A stretch of 64,000 nucleotides of DNA, from assembly GCF_000758685.1 (NCBI RefSeq), contig NZ_CP009286.1, positions 4,839,501 through 4,903,500 on the forward strand, written 5' to 3'. Each line of letters starts with the position of its first letter. Positions within the stretch are counted from its first letter, which is position 1. Shown piece after piece: positions 28,599 to 37,565 of the stretch. A program made the translations under genes and the position numbers. The stretch comes from Paenibacillus stellifer. GTDB lineage: Bacteria > Bacillota > Bacilli > Paenibacillales > Paenibacillaceae. The notes beneath the pieces were generated by a model. That model was given only the letters and a program-made list of their open reading frames with translations. It was not told the DNA's origin and ran no database searches.

Positions 28599-28642
28599 AG
28601 GCAAGACCGTCGTGAAAGGATACGAACGGACCTTGCCTTTTT
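28599..28642 (+). terminator. Plus-strand terminator without an annotated gene
   Basis: AGGCAAG and CCGT pair with ACGG and CTTGCCT followed by TTTTT. Only a possible 18-codon frame (MQLIQEMATVGEWFSSEN, 28538-28594) precedes it, so it may end a small transcript. Confidence 0.65.
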
Positions 28643-28684
28643 CCCATGTATAGTTTTAAGGTACTGGGAATTGGGCCACGTCAC

Positions 28685-28726
28685 AAAAAAACCGTCGCCT
28701 CCGGTTAGGTTACCGAATGGCGGCGG
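28685..28726 (-). terminator. Terminator after the receiver gene
   Basis: On the minus strand CCGCCGCC pairs with GGCGACGG, followed by seven T. It lies just beyond the stop at 28732. Confidence 0.85.
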
Positions 28727-28731
28727 CTATC

Positions 28732-29199
28732 TCAAAAGAATTTGGAAATTACGCTTCGAAGTGTCTCGCTGCGCACAGGCTTGCTGATGTATTCATCCAT
28801 ACCTGCGGCCAGACAGCGTTCGCGGTCTTCCTTCAGCGCATTGGCCGTGACGGCGATAATGACCGGTATAGCTTCGGGCGGCATCGTATCCTTGATCACC
28901 CGGACCGCCTCCAGTCCGTTCATCCTTGGCATCTGCACGTCCATGAAGACCAGATCGTAGGTGTTCGTCTTGAGCACCTCCAGGGCTTCCTGCCCGTCCG
29001 ATACCACGGATACGGCATGTCCCCGTTTCTCCAGCATCTTTCGGAGCACAATCTGGTTCACCTCGTTATCCTCCGCCACCAGGATATTCAGCGGGGGAGT
29101 AGACTCTTTGACGACGGTCTGTCCTTCTTCCTCAGCGGCCCTGGAGTAGGCATAGCCGGTCGGCGAATATTCACAACCATCCGTATTGTTCTTCGTCAC
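28732..29199 (-). CDS. Stand-alone response regulator receiver
   Basis: A receiver domain with acidic residues AEDNEVNQ, phospho-acceptor in LVFMDVQMPRMNG and conserved lysine in YISKPV. The sequence type (VAEDNEVNQIV) is that of receivers attached to hybrid kinases. I choose the GTG at 29199 with GGTGG nearby, giving 155 residues; the frame is open further to 29358 without a good start. No output domain is present. It is followed upstream by a second receiver gene on the same strand, so the pair may relay phosphate within one pathway. Confidence 0.75.
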   Translation of the reverse strand: MTKNNTDGCEYSPTGYAYSRAAEEEGQTVVKESTPPLNILVAEDNEVNQIVLRKMLEKRGHAVSVVSDGQEALEVLKTNTYDLVFMDVQMPRMNGLEAVRVIKDTMPPEAIPVIIAVTANALKEDRERCLAAGMDEYISKPVRSETLRSVISKFF

Positions 29200-29406
29200 A
29201 ACAATCCACCGCCCGTTTGTGGAATAGTTAAGAAGAATAGTAAACTCTCTATTAATTAAAAACTGTACTAATAATATGTGGCATATCCGGGCGAAAGTCA
29301 ATTCCAATAATCCAGGCTGATCAGCAGTACGGGCCATGCTCTTGGTATGCCTTTTCACACAGAGAAGACGGCCCTTTCCCCAAGGCTTGCTTGCACTTCT
29401 AATGCG

Positions 29407-29811
29407 TCAGTTGCGAGTCAATCTTCCCGCCCCGGCGAGCAGTTCTTGTACGGTCTCCGTAAAGACTCTCACTTGAATCGGCTTCGTAATGTATCCGGCG
29501 AATCCCGTATCCCGGGCCATGGCCAGATCCGACAGTTGGGCGAACGCGCTGATCGCGAGTACCGGAATGTCGCAGGTGCCGGCGCTTCGCTGCAGACACT
29601 CCAGCGTCTCATAGCCGTTCATTCCCGGCAGGCCAATATCCATAATAATCAGGTCGGGAAGCTGCTGTTCGGCGATTTCCAGCCCCTGCTCACCGGTTTC
29701 AGCCTTCAGAAGCTGGACGGACGGCAGATTCTTCTTGAAGAGATGGTGCATGAGCGCCATATTCAATAGGTTGTCCTCTACATACAGAACCTTCTGCATC
29801 TGATCTTCCAT
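29407..29811 (-). CDS. Stand-alone response regulator receiver
   Basis: A 134-residue receiver: YVEDNLLN carries the acidic pair, LIIMDIGLPGMNGYE the phospho-aspartate, YITKPIQ the conserved lysine. It is of the DivK/CheY-like single-domain class. GGAGGG lies 11 bases before the ATG. Upstream (29812-29950) a hairpin-rich stretch separates it from the DUF2294 gene. Confidence 0.82.
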   Translation of the reverse strand: MEDQMQKVLYVEDNLLNMALMHHLFKKNLPSVQLLKAETGEQGLEIAEQQLPDLIIMDIGLPGMNGYETLECLQRSAGTCDIPVLAISAFAQLSDLAMARDTGFAGYITKPIQVRVFTETVQELLAGAGRLTRN

Positions 29812-29955
29812 AATTGTACCGTCCCTCCTTGCTTGAGTCTGCCAACCGAACCCTATCCGCGAAAATGAAAAAGCCGAAGAAAGGGGCTCCCCCCTTGCTC
29901 CGGCTCACGTTCGGCTCATTTGCATGTCCGACCCGTTTCCACCCGATAAGTGATC

Positions 29956-30627
29956 TTATTTGAACGTATAGGCGATGACGCTGGTATCCTTGTTGAAATC
30001 CCAGTCCACATAAATATCAGACAATTCCTTGCCAAGCAGCGAGGCTACCGTCGTCATCTCCAGATAACGCTTCTCCATCTTCCGCTTGGTCGTCCTCAAT
30101 GTGTTCTCATAGCCAAGCTCGAGCAGTTCTTTCTCCAACGGGATCAGTATGCCTTCTCGCCTGATGATCAGCATGCGCGGATTGATCCACCAGGAGCTTG
30201 TCAGGTTGGGGAGTTTATGAACCTTGCTGCTCACCTCGTTAATCTCGGCGTGAACTTCCTCCTGCCTCGCGTAACTGTCGGCCGAAGCCTCACATCCCTC
30301 AGCAAGCGCCACAATCATCCCAGATGCGTTATGTATGCCCCAGTCATAAAAAATCTCGCCGGCGTCAAAATCCAACTCGTCCTTTAAATAAGAAGAAAGT
30401 TCCGGCAGGAGCGATTTCATCAGCAGCTCCCTTGTATACCGAAAGGCCTGCTCCTCCTCCTTGCCTAGCAAAAAGCGTTCCACCGGTCCCATGAAGTTGC
30501 GGATATGCATCGCCACACAATGCTTTCCGATTGAAGCATATACAGATTCGGGACCTCTCCCGAACCGTTCCCGAAGCAATCTTCCCGTGTAATTGGAAAG
30601 CTGGCCCGCCAGGTCAATAGTACTCAT
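29956..30627 (-). CDS. DUF2294-family protein
   Basis: A 223-residue soluble protein in which two related halves can be seen: SNYTGRLLRERFGRGPESVY with VAMHIRNFMGPVERFL, and a second copy later around WINPRMLIIRREGILIPLE. This matches the DUF2294 pattern of Bacillota; the function is unknown. GGAGGAG precedes the ATG. No cofactor motif is visible. Confidence 0.7.
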   Translation of the reverse strand: MSTIDLAGQLSNYTGRLLRERFGRGPESVYASIGKHCVAMHIRNFMGPVERFLLGKEEEQAFRYTRELLMKSLLPELSSYLKDELDFDAGEIFYDWGIHNASGMIVALAEGCEASADSYARQEEVHAEINEVSSKVHKLPNLTSSWWINPRMLIIRREGILIPLEKELLELGYENTLRTTKRKMEKRYLEMTTVASLLGKELSDIYVDWDFNKDTSVIAYTFK

Positions 30628-30851
30628 ACATTCTCCTCCAGCTATAAATTCTCAAGTTACTAAGTATGCCCTGGGGGAGCAGCCACCCTGCTGAAAACGG
30701 TGCGCAGCTTTAGTATAAGCTCTTATTTTTGCATCGTATATAGAAAAATAGGCTTGTTTTCAGTGATTTCGTTATGCTCCAAAATGCCTCTTCGCATTCG
30801 ACAAAATCAGCGAAAATCCAAGAAAAAACGCGGAAAAACCGCGAAATCCAG

Positions 30852-30883
30852 AAAAAAAGACGGGCCAAACATCCCAGCCCGCC
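30852..30883 (-). terminator. Terminator of the ssuA-like gene
   Basis: On the minus strand GGCGGGC pairs with GCCCGTC, followed by TTTTTTT. It ends the aprA-like/ferredoxin/ssuA-like unit. The rest of 30628-30851 holds no gene. Confidence 0.88.
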
Positions 30884-30908
30884 TTCCCGGATAACCCGGC
30901 CTACCCTA

Positions 30909-31970
30909 TTATTTAATCTTCCACTCTTCAATCGAGAAGTCCTTCTTGGCCAGCTTCTCCTCAACAAGGAAACTCTTGGTGCCTTCCAGCAGCGCCAGCC
31001 CGTCATCGGTAAAAGCTGTATCCTTCAAATCTTCGATGGGGCTGACCTGCTTGACGATATCCGTCGTCGTATCCCCGATTTCGGCCAGGAACTTGTAATA
31101 CTCATCCGGGTGCTGCTTCAAGTCGGCCAGCGCCTTCTCCCGGGCCTCGTTCCATACCTTCGGAAAATCCGGGAACTTGGCTAAATAATCCTCGGACACG
31201 ACCGTTACGCTGGACCCCAACAGATCCGGATGCTTCGTAGCGTCATCCAGCAGCGGATATCCGCTGTCGATCTGCTTGATAGCCTGAACGCCGTTGTTCG
31301 TCGTCGCGTCAATGTCGCCCCGGGCAAGAGCCGCCGTCGCGTCCGGTATCAGCATGTGCACCAGTTTGTAGTCGGTGACGCCTTCCTGCTTCAGCAGTCC
31401 AACCAGATACCGGTGCATGAACGAGCCCTTCTGAGTCGCGATCGTCTTGCCCTGAAGATCCTTCACCGTCTTCGGACCGTCTTTCTTCGCGATCAGATAG
31501 CCGACTGTATGGGCCGATCCCTGGCCGATCAGACGGGTCTTGGCCCCGCCGGAACGGGCGATAAGCGCCGGCGTGTCACCCAGGGAGCCGAAGTCCAGCC
31601 GGCCGCTGATCAGCGACTCCGTCTGGTCGGGACCGTTCGGAAAGCCGGTCAGCTTGATTTCCGTAATTCCGTACTTCTTCAATTCCTCCTGAATGATGCC
31701 CTTATACAGGCCCCAGCCCTCGGCGCCGCCGGGCAGATTGAGCTTGTTGCTTCCGATGTATCCATAATTCAGCACAGCGGGAACGTTACTGGCCTTGTTG
31801 CTCTCGCTGCCTGCCGCTTCCGCTTTGCCGGCTCCGTCAGCCTGATTTCCGGCATTCCCGTTATTTCCGCAGGCGGTAACCGCCAGCAGCATCAGAATCA
31901 TGCCTGTAATCAGCGCCAGCCGGAAGCCCCGCGCCTCTCCCCTTTGAATCTCTCTGCCAGTGCGCGTCAT
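30909..31970 (-). CDS. SsuA/NMT1-like ABC transporter substrate-binding lipoprotein
   Basis: 353 residues: basic N-terminus, hydrophobic segment and lipobox LAVTAC (C34), then a two-lobe binding protein of the aliphatic sulfonate/nitrate/taurine group (LNYGYIGSN, TGFPNGPDQTESLISGRLDFG, GDTPALIARSGG, LQGKTIATQKGSFMHRYLV). GAGGGGAG precedes the ATG. It is the last gene of the AprA-like/ferredoxin unit and should serve the ATPase and permeases encoded at 35.8-38.3 kb. The ligand is unknown; sulfonates are the family default. Confidence 0.85.
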   Translation of the reverse strand: MTRTGREIQRGEARGFRLALITGMILMLLAVTACGNNGNAGNQADGAGKAEAAGSESNKASNVPAVLNYGYIGSNKLNLPGGAEGWGLYKGIIQEELKKYGITEIKLTGFPNGPDQTESLISGRLDFGSLGDTPALIARSGGAKTRLIGQGSAHTVGYLIAKKDGPKTVKDLQGKTIATQKGSFMHRYLVGLLKQEGVTDYKLVHMLIPDATAALARGDIDATTNNGVQAIKQIDSGYPLLDDATKHPDLLGSSVTVVSEDYLAKFPDFPKVWNEAREKALADLKQHPDEYYKFLAEIGDTTTDIVKQVSPIEDLKDTAFTDDGLALLEGTKSFLVEEKLAKKDFSIEEWKIK

Positions 31971-32012
31971 TTGCCATTTCTCCCCTCAGTAATTAAAAAT
32001 CAGTCGTTGTTG

Positions 32013-32345
32013 TTAAAATCCCGCACGGCGGGACAGATCAATCATAAAGCTGTGGCTGGCTACGGGCTGACGCCCTTTGCCCCAGCCGACCTTGGCCCGG
32101 TAACCCCCAAGCAGCTCTCCCGAAGACAGCTGCTCTTCCGTCACACCGGTTGCTGCTTCCGCATCGGGCGCCACATAGAGGGCGTCAACCGGGCAGTACA
32201 GCTCGCACATGAAGCAGGTCTGGCAGTCACTCTGGCGTGCGATCACCGGCACCCCGGCCTCGCCCTTGTCGAATACGTTGGTCGGGCAGACGGACACGCA
32301 TTGATTGCAGCCGATGCACCGCTCTGCGCTGACAATCTCGATCAT
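32013..32345 (-). CDS. AprB-like 2[4Fe-4S] ferredoxin subunit
   Basis: 110 residues with two clusters: CIGCNQCVSVCP and CQTCFMCELYCP. A tail of about 40 residues after the second cluster (GVTEEQLSSGELLGGY onward) resembles the arm by which the AprB subunit clasps AprA in adenylylsulfate reductase. Its ATG overlaps the stop of the flavoprotein gene (ATGA), supporting a two-subunit complex. It would move electrons between a donor and the FAD of its partner. Confidence 0.85.
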   Translation of the reverse strand: MIEIVSAERCIGCNQCVSVCPTNVFDKGEAGVPVIARQSDCQTCFMCELYCPVDALYVAPDAEAATGVTEEQLSSGELLGGYRAKVGWGKGRQPVASHSFMIDLSRRAGF

Positions 32346-33946
32346 AACAGCGCACTCTCCTTCACGGCTTCGGGAGACACCCAGATGTCGTCGAGCCCGC
32401 CGCTCACAAGACGGTAATGCTGGCTGTCGTCAAGCGCCTTGTAATCCTCGCGCTTGTGCATGCCTCTCGTCTCGGTCCGCGCCAGCGCCGAAGCGTACAT
32501 CCAGCGGGCCGTCGCCGTCATGGCGGCGGCTTCGCGCCGCTTCAGCCCGTGGGCGGTAAGGGCGACCTCGCCGCCGCGCAGCTCCTCCCACAGCCGGTCC
32601 AGCCGGTCCAGTGAGGCCGTAAGTCCCGCCTCGGTGCGGAACAGATTAATATCGTAAGGCTTCACCTCGTCCTGAACGGCCGAGATGTATTCCGCCGTCC
32701 GGTTCTGGTAGCCCCGGTCACCCTCATGGGCGGTCAGCGTAGAGGACGACAGTCCGGACGGGTTGCGCCCTGCGGCGCGGGCCCCGAGGCTCAGCGCATA
32801 GTCGGCCGCCCCTTCGCCAGCGAAGGAGCCCGACGACATCGCCCAGGCGGCATTGTGGCTGCCTCCGCCTGTGAAGCCGCCGCAGATCAGCTCGCGGGTC
32901 GCCGCATCGCCGGCGGCGTAGAGACCCGGCACCCCGGAACCGCAGTTCTCGTCTGTTATGCGAATTCCTCCGGTGCCGCGAACCGTTCCTTCCAGCCGAA
33001 GCGTAACCGGGAAAGCATCCTTAAACGGATTGATGCCAAGCCGGTCGAAGGGCAGGAAGAAGTTCGTCTGCGCGACCCGCAGCAGCGGCTGCAAGTCCTC
33101 GGGAGCCTGGTCCAGCTTAGCGTAGACCTGGCGGCCGGCGAGCAGATTCCGGGCGATCACGGAGCGCCCCTTCTTCGAGCCGGCTCCTTCCACGACGCTG
33201 CCGTCCTCATAATAGAAGCTGGCGTAGCTGTAATACGCCGTCTTCGTTACAGTGGAGAACGTCGGGCAGATGGCATAGGCGTTGGAGAATTCCATGCCCG
33301 ACATCGATGCCCCGGCCTCTGCGGCCAGCAGCAGACCATCGCCGGTCAGCACGTTGCAGCCGAGCGCCTTGCTCAGGAAAGCGCAGCCTCCGGTGGCGAT
33401 TACGACCGCCCCCGCCGTCACTTTCCATGTTCCGCCGCTCTGCGTGCGGACGCCGGAGGCGCCGCCCACGCCATGCTCATCGGCGAGCAGCTCCAGCGCC
33501 GGGCTGTGGTCGAGAATGCGGACGCCAGCCTTCTTGACCAGCTTGCGCATAAGCCTCATGTACTCGGGGCCTTGCAGCCCCCGCCGGTGCTGCCTGCCGT
33601 ATTCATCGACCGGGAACGGGTAACCCGAAACGCCGAGCCGGTTCATGTTCTCGTAGGTCCGGTCCAGCACCCGGTCCATCCAGCGGTCCTCCGCCAGCTG
33701 GCCGCCCAGCGTATACCGGCTGGCCTTGGCCTTCTCACGGAGTTCCCGGTCCGGCTCAACATACCAGACACCCGTTCCGGACGGAGCCGTCGCGCCGCTT
33801 GACCCGCAGTAACCCTTGTCGGCCAGCACAACTGAAGCGCCCTTGGCCGCGGCCGCAAGAGCCGCCCATGTGCCGGCGGGCCCTCCACCGAGGATCAGGA
33901 CATCTGCCTTAAGTTCCAATACACCCTTGTCTGCTCCAAATGTCAT
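32342..33946 (-). CDS. AprA/fumarate-reductase-type FAD-dependent oxidoreductase
   Basis: 534 residues of the succinate dehydrogenase/fumarate reductase/AprA flavoprotein family: dinucleotide-binding GGGPAG (20-25), VLADKGYCGSSGATAPSGTG, VVIATGGC, and the C-terminal FAD motif PGLYAAGDAATRELICGGF then GGGSHNAAWAMSSG. It is shorter than dissimilatory AprA, and no other sulfate-reduction genes are nearby, so APS reduction is not implied. GGAGG precedes the ATG at 33946. An AGTCCC/GGGACT hairpin (34000-34015) lies upstream, next to the inserted element. Confidence 0.85.
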   Translation of the reverse strand: MTFGADKGVLELKADVLILGGGPAGTWAALAAAAKGASVVLADKGYCGSSGATAPSGTGVWYVEPDRELREKAKASRYTLGGQLAEDRWMDRVLDRTYENMNRLGVSGYPFPVDEYGRQHRRGLQGPEYMRLMRKLVKKAGVRILDHSPALELLADEHGVGGASGVRTQSGGTWKVTAGAVVIATGGCAFLSKALGCNVLTGDGLLLAAEAGASMSGMEFSNAYAICPTFSTVTKTAYYSYASFYYEDGSVVEGAGSKKGRSVIARNLLAGRQVYAKLDQAPEDLQPLLRVAQTNFFLPFDRLGINPFKDAFPVTLRLEGTVRGTGGIRITDENCGSGVPGLYAAGDAATRELICGGFTGGGSHNAAWAMSSGSFAGEGAADYALSLGARAAGRNPSGLSSSTLTAHEGDRGYQNRTAEYISAVQDEVKPYDINLFRTEAGLTASLDRLDRLWEELRGGEVALTAHGLKRREAAAMTATARWMYASALARTETRGMHKREDYKALDDSQHYRLVSGGLDDIWVSPEAVKESALL

Positions 33947-34062
33947 GCTTATGGCCTCCTCGTATAGTATTTTCAAAAGCCTTATATAAGCTAGTTTCCA
34001 GTCCCAGAGGGGACTAGCGGCCACTCGAAGATTTACCAGTCACTTGCTCCTTGAACATCGAA

Positions 34063-34355
34063 CAGGGACTGGACTTTCCGGCGTGCTTCTGGACAATGAA
34101 TCTTAGGGTTCATTCGGGGATATTCTTACGCCTCCCGTAGTCTCATCTACTCCCTAAGTCTGTTTCTCCGGTACGCGTCCGAACTTCTTACCCGCTGGCT
34201 GTTCCCTTCGGCAGCCCATGCCTGGCTTTAGCAGACCCAGGGCAGCTCATGGACCGAAGCGTGTTCTCATACGCGAGGGTGAGGTTGGGCGCGTGCGCCG
34301 GAGGCATCCCGGAGCGTCCATTCCCTGAATCCCTAAATGAAAGGAGGAATTCCCC
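34063..34355 (+). other. Noncoding left end of the IS110 element; possible bridge-RNA region
   Basis: No gene. Contains several hairpin-forming stretches (for example GGCTGTTCCCTTCGGCAGCC near 34197-34216). In IS110-group elements a guide (bridge) RNA is encoded between the left end and the transposase; this region has the right place and size. Confidence 0.4.
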
Positions 34356-35584
34356 TTGAAGCTTTTTGTCGGAATTGACGTGAGCTCCCAAGAGCTCGAA
34401 GCGTGTTTCATGAACGCGGACGGCGACAACTTCGAATCGTTCACCGTCCCGAATAACCTTCACGGCGCTTCTCACCTTCGCGATCGTATCGTGGTCGCAG
34501 CGGACAAGCTTGCCGTATCTGAGATTCACATCGGCCTTGAGGCCACTTCCGTCTACAGCTGGCACCCGGCCATGTATTTCCACCAGGACCCGGCACTTCG
34601 TGAGCGCAAGACCAAGGTGTTTACGCTGAACCCCAAGCTCATCTGCAAGTTCCGCGAAGCTTACGCCGACATGGACAAGACCGACCGTCTGGATGCCTGG
34701 GTCATTGCGGATCGCCTTCGCTTCGGCCGCCTGACGACCACCCTCGTCATGCAGGAGCAGTATATCGCGCTCCAGCGCCTTACGCGCATGCGTTTCCACT
34801 TGGTGCACAACCTCGCCCGGGAGAAGCAATACTTCTTGCAGAACCTGTTCTACAAGTGCAATGCCTTCACCACCGAAGTGGACAGTTCAGTATTCGGCCA
34901 CGCCCTCATGGAAATGCTCTCGGAGAAGTTCAGCCTCGATGACATTGCCGAGATGAATGTTACCGACCTGGCTGACTATCTGCGGGACAAGGGGCGGAAT
35001 CGCTTCCCCGACCCTGAACGTGTGGCTCGCTGCATCCAGCAAGCCGCCCGCGCCTCCTACCGGTTGTCGAAGGTCGTGGAAGATTCCATTGACCTTGTGC
35101 TCGGCACGTCCATCGAGTCCATCCGCAGCATCCAGAAGCAACTCAAGGATCTGGACAAGGCCATTGAACGCATTCTGGACGGCATCCCGGGCGCGCACCC
35201 GGCATCGGCAAGGTCTACGCCGCCGGCCTGCTCGGGGAACTCGGCGACATCGAACGGTTCAAGGATCAGGCCGCCGTGGCCAAGTATGCCGGCCTTACAT
35301 GGCGAAAGCATCAGTCCGGCGCCTTCGAAGCCGAACACACCGCGCGCATCAAATCCGGCAATCGATTCCTGCGCTACTACCTGGTTGAAGCTGCCAACTC
35401 CGTTCGATTGCGCGATGAGGAATTCGGTGAGTACTACCGGAAGAAATATAACGAAGTGCCCAGAAATCAACACAAACGCGCCCTCGTCTTAACGGCAAGA
35501 AAACTCGTGCGTCTGGTCGATGTGCTGCTACGCAACGGCCAACTCTATACGCCTCGAAGGAAGGTGAATAGCGCGAAGAATTAA
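34356..35584 (+). pseudogene. IS110-family transposase, frameshifted
   Basis: The N-terminal DEDD catalytic domain is intact: D in FVGIDVSSQ, E in HIGLEATSVYSW, and two D in MDKTDRLDAWVIADRL. After residue about 285 the frame is lost: GCGCACCCGGCATCGGC near 35194-35210 lacks one G relative to the frame that continues as GIGKVYAAGLLGELGDIERF and AKYAGLTWRKHQSGAF to the stop at 35584. That second part is the Transposase_20 domain with the catalytic serine region. One base lost from a CCGGGC run explains it. AAAGGAGG precedes the ATG. Confidence 0.88.
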
Positions 35585-35801
35585 CGCCTTCTTTGCCAAG
35601 TCCTTCACCAAATTCCCAGTAAAATTCTGGTATATGATTGAATTTTCGGCTGGGTTTGTTTCGATGCGCCTTTTTTCGTGACTTCTTCCTTGATGAGCCT
35701 GGGAAATTTCCAATTCGCACAACTCAGGGACTTGACATCATACCGCTGGACTTAGAAGTTGAAATATGTGACGGCGCCTTTGCGCCGGGGCAATTCTCTC
35801 G

Positions 35802-36686
35802 CTAGCCCGAATAGCTGTCCCGCCAGGACAAAAACTTGCGTTCCAGCAACCGTACCAGCGAATCAATCAGCTTGCCGATTACAGCGAAGATCAAAATGCC
35901 GACGAAGATAACCGGCGTGTTGGAATTCTGTTTCGCTTCATTAATGAGAAATCCCACTCCCGACTGGGAGCCGATCAGTTCGGCGACGACCAGACCGATC
36001 CAGGCGACGCCGAGGGAGAGCCGCACCCCGAGCAGGATGTTCGGCAGCGCCGATGGCAGAATCAGCCGCCGCAGCCGTTGAAACGGTGTGAAGCCCAGAA
36101 CCCGTCCAACCTCCTGCAGCTTGGGATCGCTGTGCCGGATTCCCAGGAAGGTATTAATGTAGAGCGGAAAGAATGAACCGCTCAGAATAATGGCTACCTT
36201 CGAAACTTCGCCGAAGCCGAACCAGAGAATGATCAGCGGGGCGATCGCCAGATGCGGGACAAGCCGCAGCACCTGGATGCCGGGATCAAGCAAATACTCG
36301 GCGCTGCGGAACAGACCGTTCAGCACTCCGAGCAGCAGCCCGGCCGCGCCGCCGATCAGAAAGCCCAGGAAGGCCCGCCCGAGACTGACGCCCAGATGAT
36401 GCGCCAGACCGCCGGACACCGTCAGCTCTATGAATGACTGGACAATGGTCAGCGGCGAGGGCAGAAATTCAGGCGACAGCCACCCGGTGCTGGCACCGGC
36501 CTGCCAGAGCACCACCACAATGACCGGGATCAGCGCCCCGGCACCTAGATCCGAGAGATAAGCTCTCCACCTCGGCTCAGCCTTCCTCAGAACAGCAGGC
36601 TTTCGCTTCGTATCAGACCGGACGCTTTCCTCGGCAGTCTTGGCTCCCGCCCGAAACAGCGCCTTGGCTCCTTCACTCATCGTCAT
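35802..36686 (-). CDS. SsuC-like ABC transporter permease
   Basis: 294 residues, about six membrane helices and the binding-protein-dependent permease signature (EVGRVLGFTPFQRLRRLILP, the EAA loop). The N-terminal 40 residues are cytoplasmic and basic. Two ATGs six bases apart share the site AAGGAAAGGAG. It follows another permease by 15 bases; both probably pair as a heterodimer in one importer with the upstream ATPase. The downstream gap (35585-35801) holds the end of the IS110 element and a CGGCGC/GCGCCG hairpin. Confidence 0.88.
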   Translation of the reverse strand: MTMSEGAKALFRAGAKTAEESVRSDTKRKPAVLRKAEPRWRAYLSDLGAGALIPVIVVVLWQAGASTGWLSPEFLPSPLTIVQSFIELTVSGGLAHHLGVSLGRAFLGFLIGGAAGLLLGVLNGLFRSAEYLLDPGIQVLRLVPHLAIAPLIILWFGFGEVSKVAIILSGSFFPLYINTFLGIRHSDPKLQEVGRVLGFTPFQRLRRLILPSALPNILLGVRLSLGVAWIGLVVAELIGSQSGVGFLINEAKQNSNTPVIFVGILIFAVIGKLIDSLVRLLERKFLSWRDSYSG

Positions 36687-36701
36687 ACTCCTTTCCTTAA
36701 C

Positions 36702-37499
36702 CTAATGACTTTCTTTCCACCGCAGCAGCCGCCGTTCCGCGAGACGGACCGCCCCATCGCTCAGCAGGCCGCAGACCGCGAAGACCAGAATGCCGACGAA
36801 GACGACCGGTGTATCGGCAAATTGCCGGGCATCGGACATCATGTAGCCGATACCGGATGTCGAGGCGATCAATTCGGCAACCACCAGACCCAGCCAGGAC
36901 AATCCGAGCGACAATCTTACGCCGAGCATGATGCCGGGAACCGCCGCCGGAAGCACCAGCTTCGTGACCTGTTTGAACCAGCCGAAGCCGAGCACCCGAG
37001 CAACCTCGAACAGCTTGTTGTCCACCCCGCGTATGGCCACGAAAGTGTTGATATAGATAGGGAAAAAAGCACCCTTCGCAATGAGCAGCACCTTCGATTC
37101 CTCCCCGATGCCGAACCAGAGAATGAACAGCGGAACGACCGCGAGGCTCGGAATCATGCGGATCATCTGGAATGAAGGATCAAGCAGCTTCTCCGACCGC
37201 TTGAACAGGCCGACCAGAATGCCGAAGAAGAGTCCAAGACCGCCGCCAAGCACAAAGCCGGAGAACGCCCGGGCGGCGCTGACTCTGAGGTTGATCCATA
37301 AATCGCCCGAACCTGCTAGCGAGACGAGAGAGGTCAGTATCGTATAGGGTGTCGGAAACAGCAGATCGGAGATCCAGCCGTTCTGTCCGAGGATCTGCCA
37401 GAGGCCGAGTACCACAGCCGGAACCAGCAGACCGAGAAGCACCTGCGTGCTTCGTCCGGGTCTTCCCGGCGTTCGGACAACGGCAGCGCGATTGCTCAT
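36702..37499 (-). CDS. SsuC-like ABC transporter permease
   Basis: 265 residues, six predicted helices and the EAA loop EVARVLGFGWFKQVTKLVLP. It is clearly related to the next permease, suggesting duplication and heterodimer formation; typical Ssu importers use one SsuC as homodimer. GGAGG lies 12 bases before the ATG, a rather long spacing. Part of ATPase-permease-permease. Confidence 0.88.
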   Translation of the reverse strand: MSNRAAVVRTPGRPGRSTQVLLGLLVPAVVLGLWQILGQNGWISDLLFPTPYTILTSLVSLAGSGDLWINLRVSAARAFSGFVLGGGLGLFFGILVGLFKRSEKLLDPSFQMIRMIPSLAVVPLFILWFGIGEESKVLLIAKGAFFPIYINTFVAIRGVDNKLFEVARVLGFGWFKQVTKLVLPAAVPGIMLGVRLSLGLSWLGLVVAELIASTSGIGYMMSDARQFADTPVVFVGILVFAVCGLLSDGAVRLAERRLLRWKESH

Positions 37500-37565
37500 C
37501 GGAACATCAATCCTCCATTTACAATTAATTACAATTCCAATAGATTAAATCGGATTTATGAGCGA

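Larger units (their letters stand above)
34063..35732. mobile_element. IS110-family insertion element (inactivated); ends proposed
   Basis: A DEDD transposase gene with about 290 bases of noncoding DNA before it and about 150 after it, no terminal inverted repeats, inserted inside an otherwise single-strand gene cluster. CAGGGACT occurs at both proposed ends (34063-34070 and 35725-35732), fitting a short shared core as in IS110 elements, but the exact ends are my proposal. Confidence 0.65.

Noticed and set aside
32013..33946. Dissimilatory adenylylsulfate reductase
   Set aside because: Proteins are shorter than AprA/AprB and there are no sat, dsr or qmo genes; only family-level similarity is supported.
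34356..35492. Intact IS110 transposase of 378 residues
   Set aside because: After residue about 285 this frame becomes S/P/T-rich noise, while the true C-terminal domain continues in the next frame; a one-base deletion explains it.
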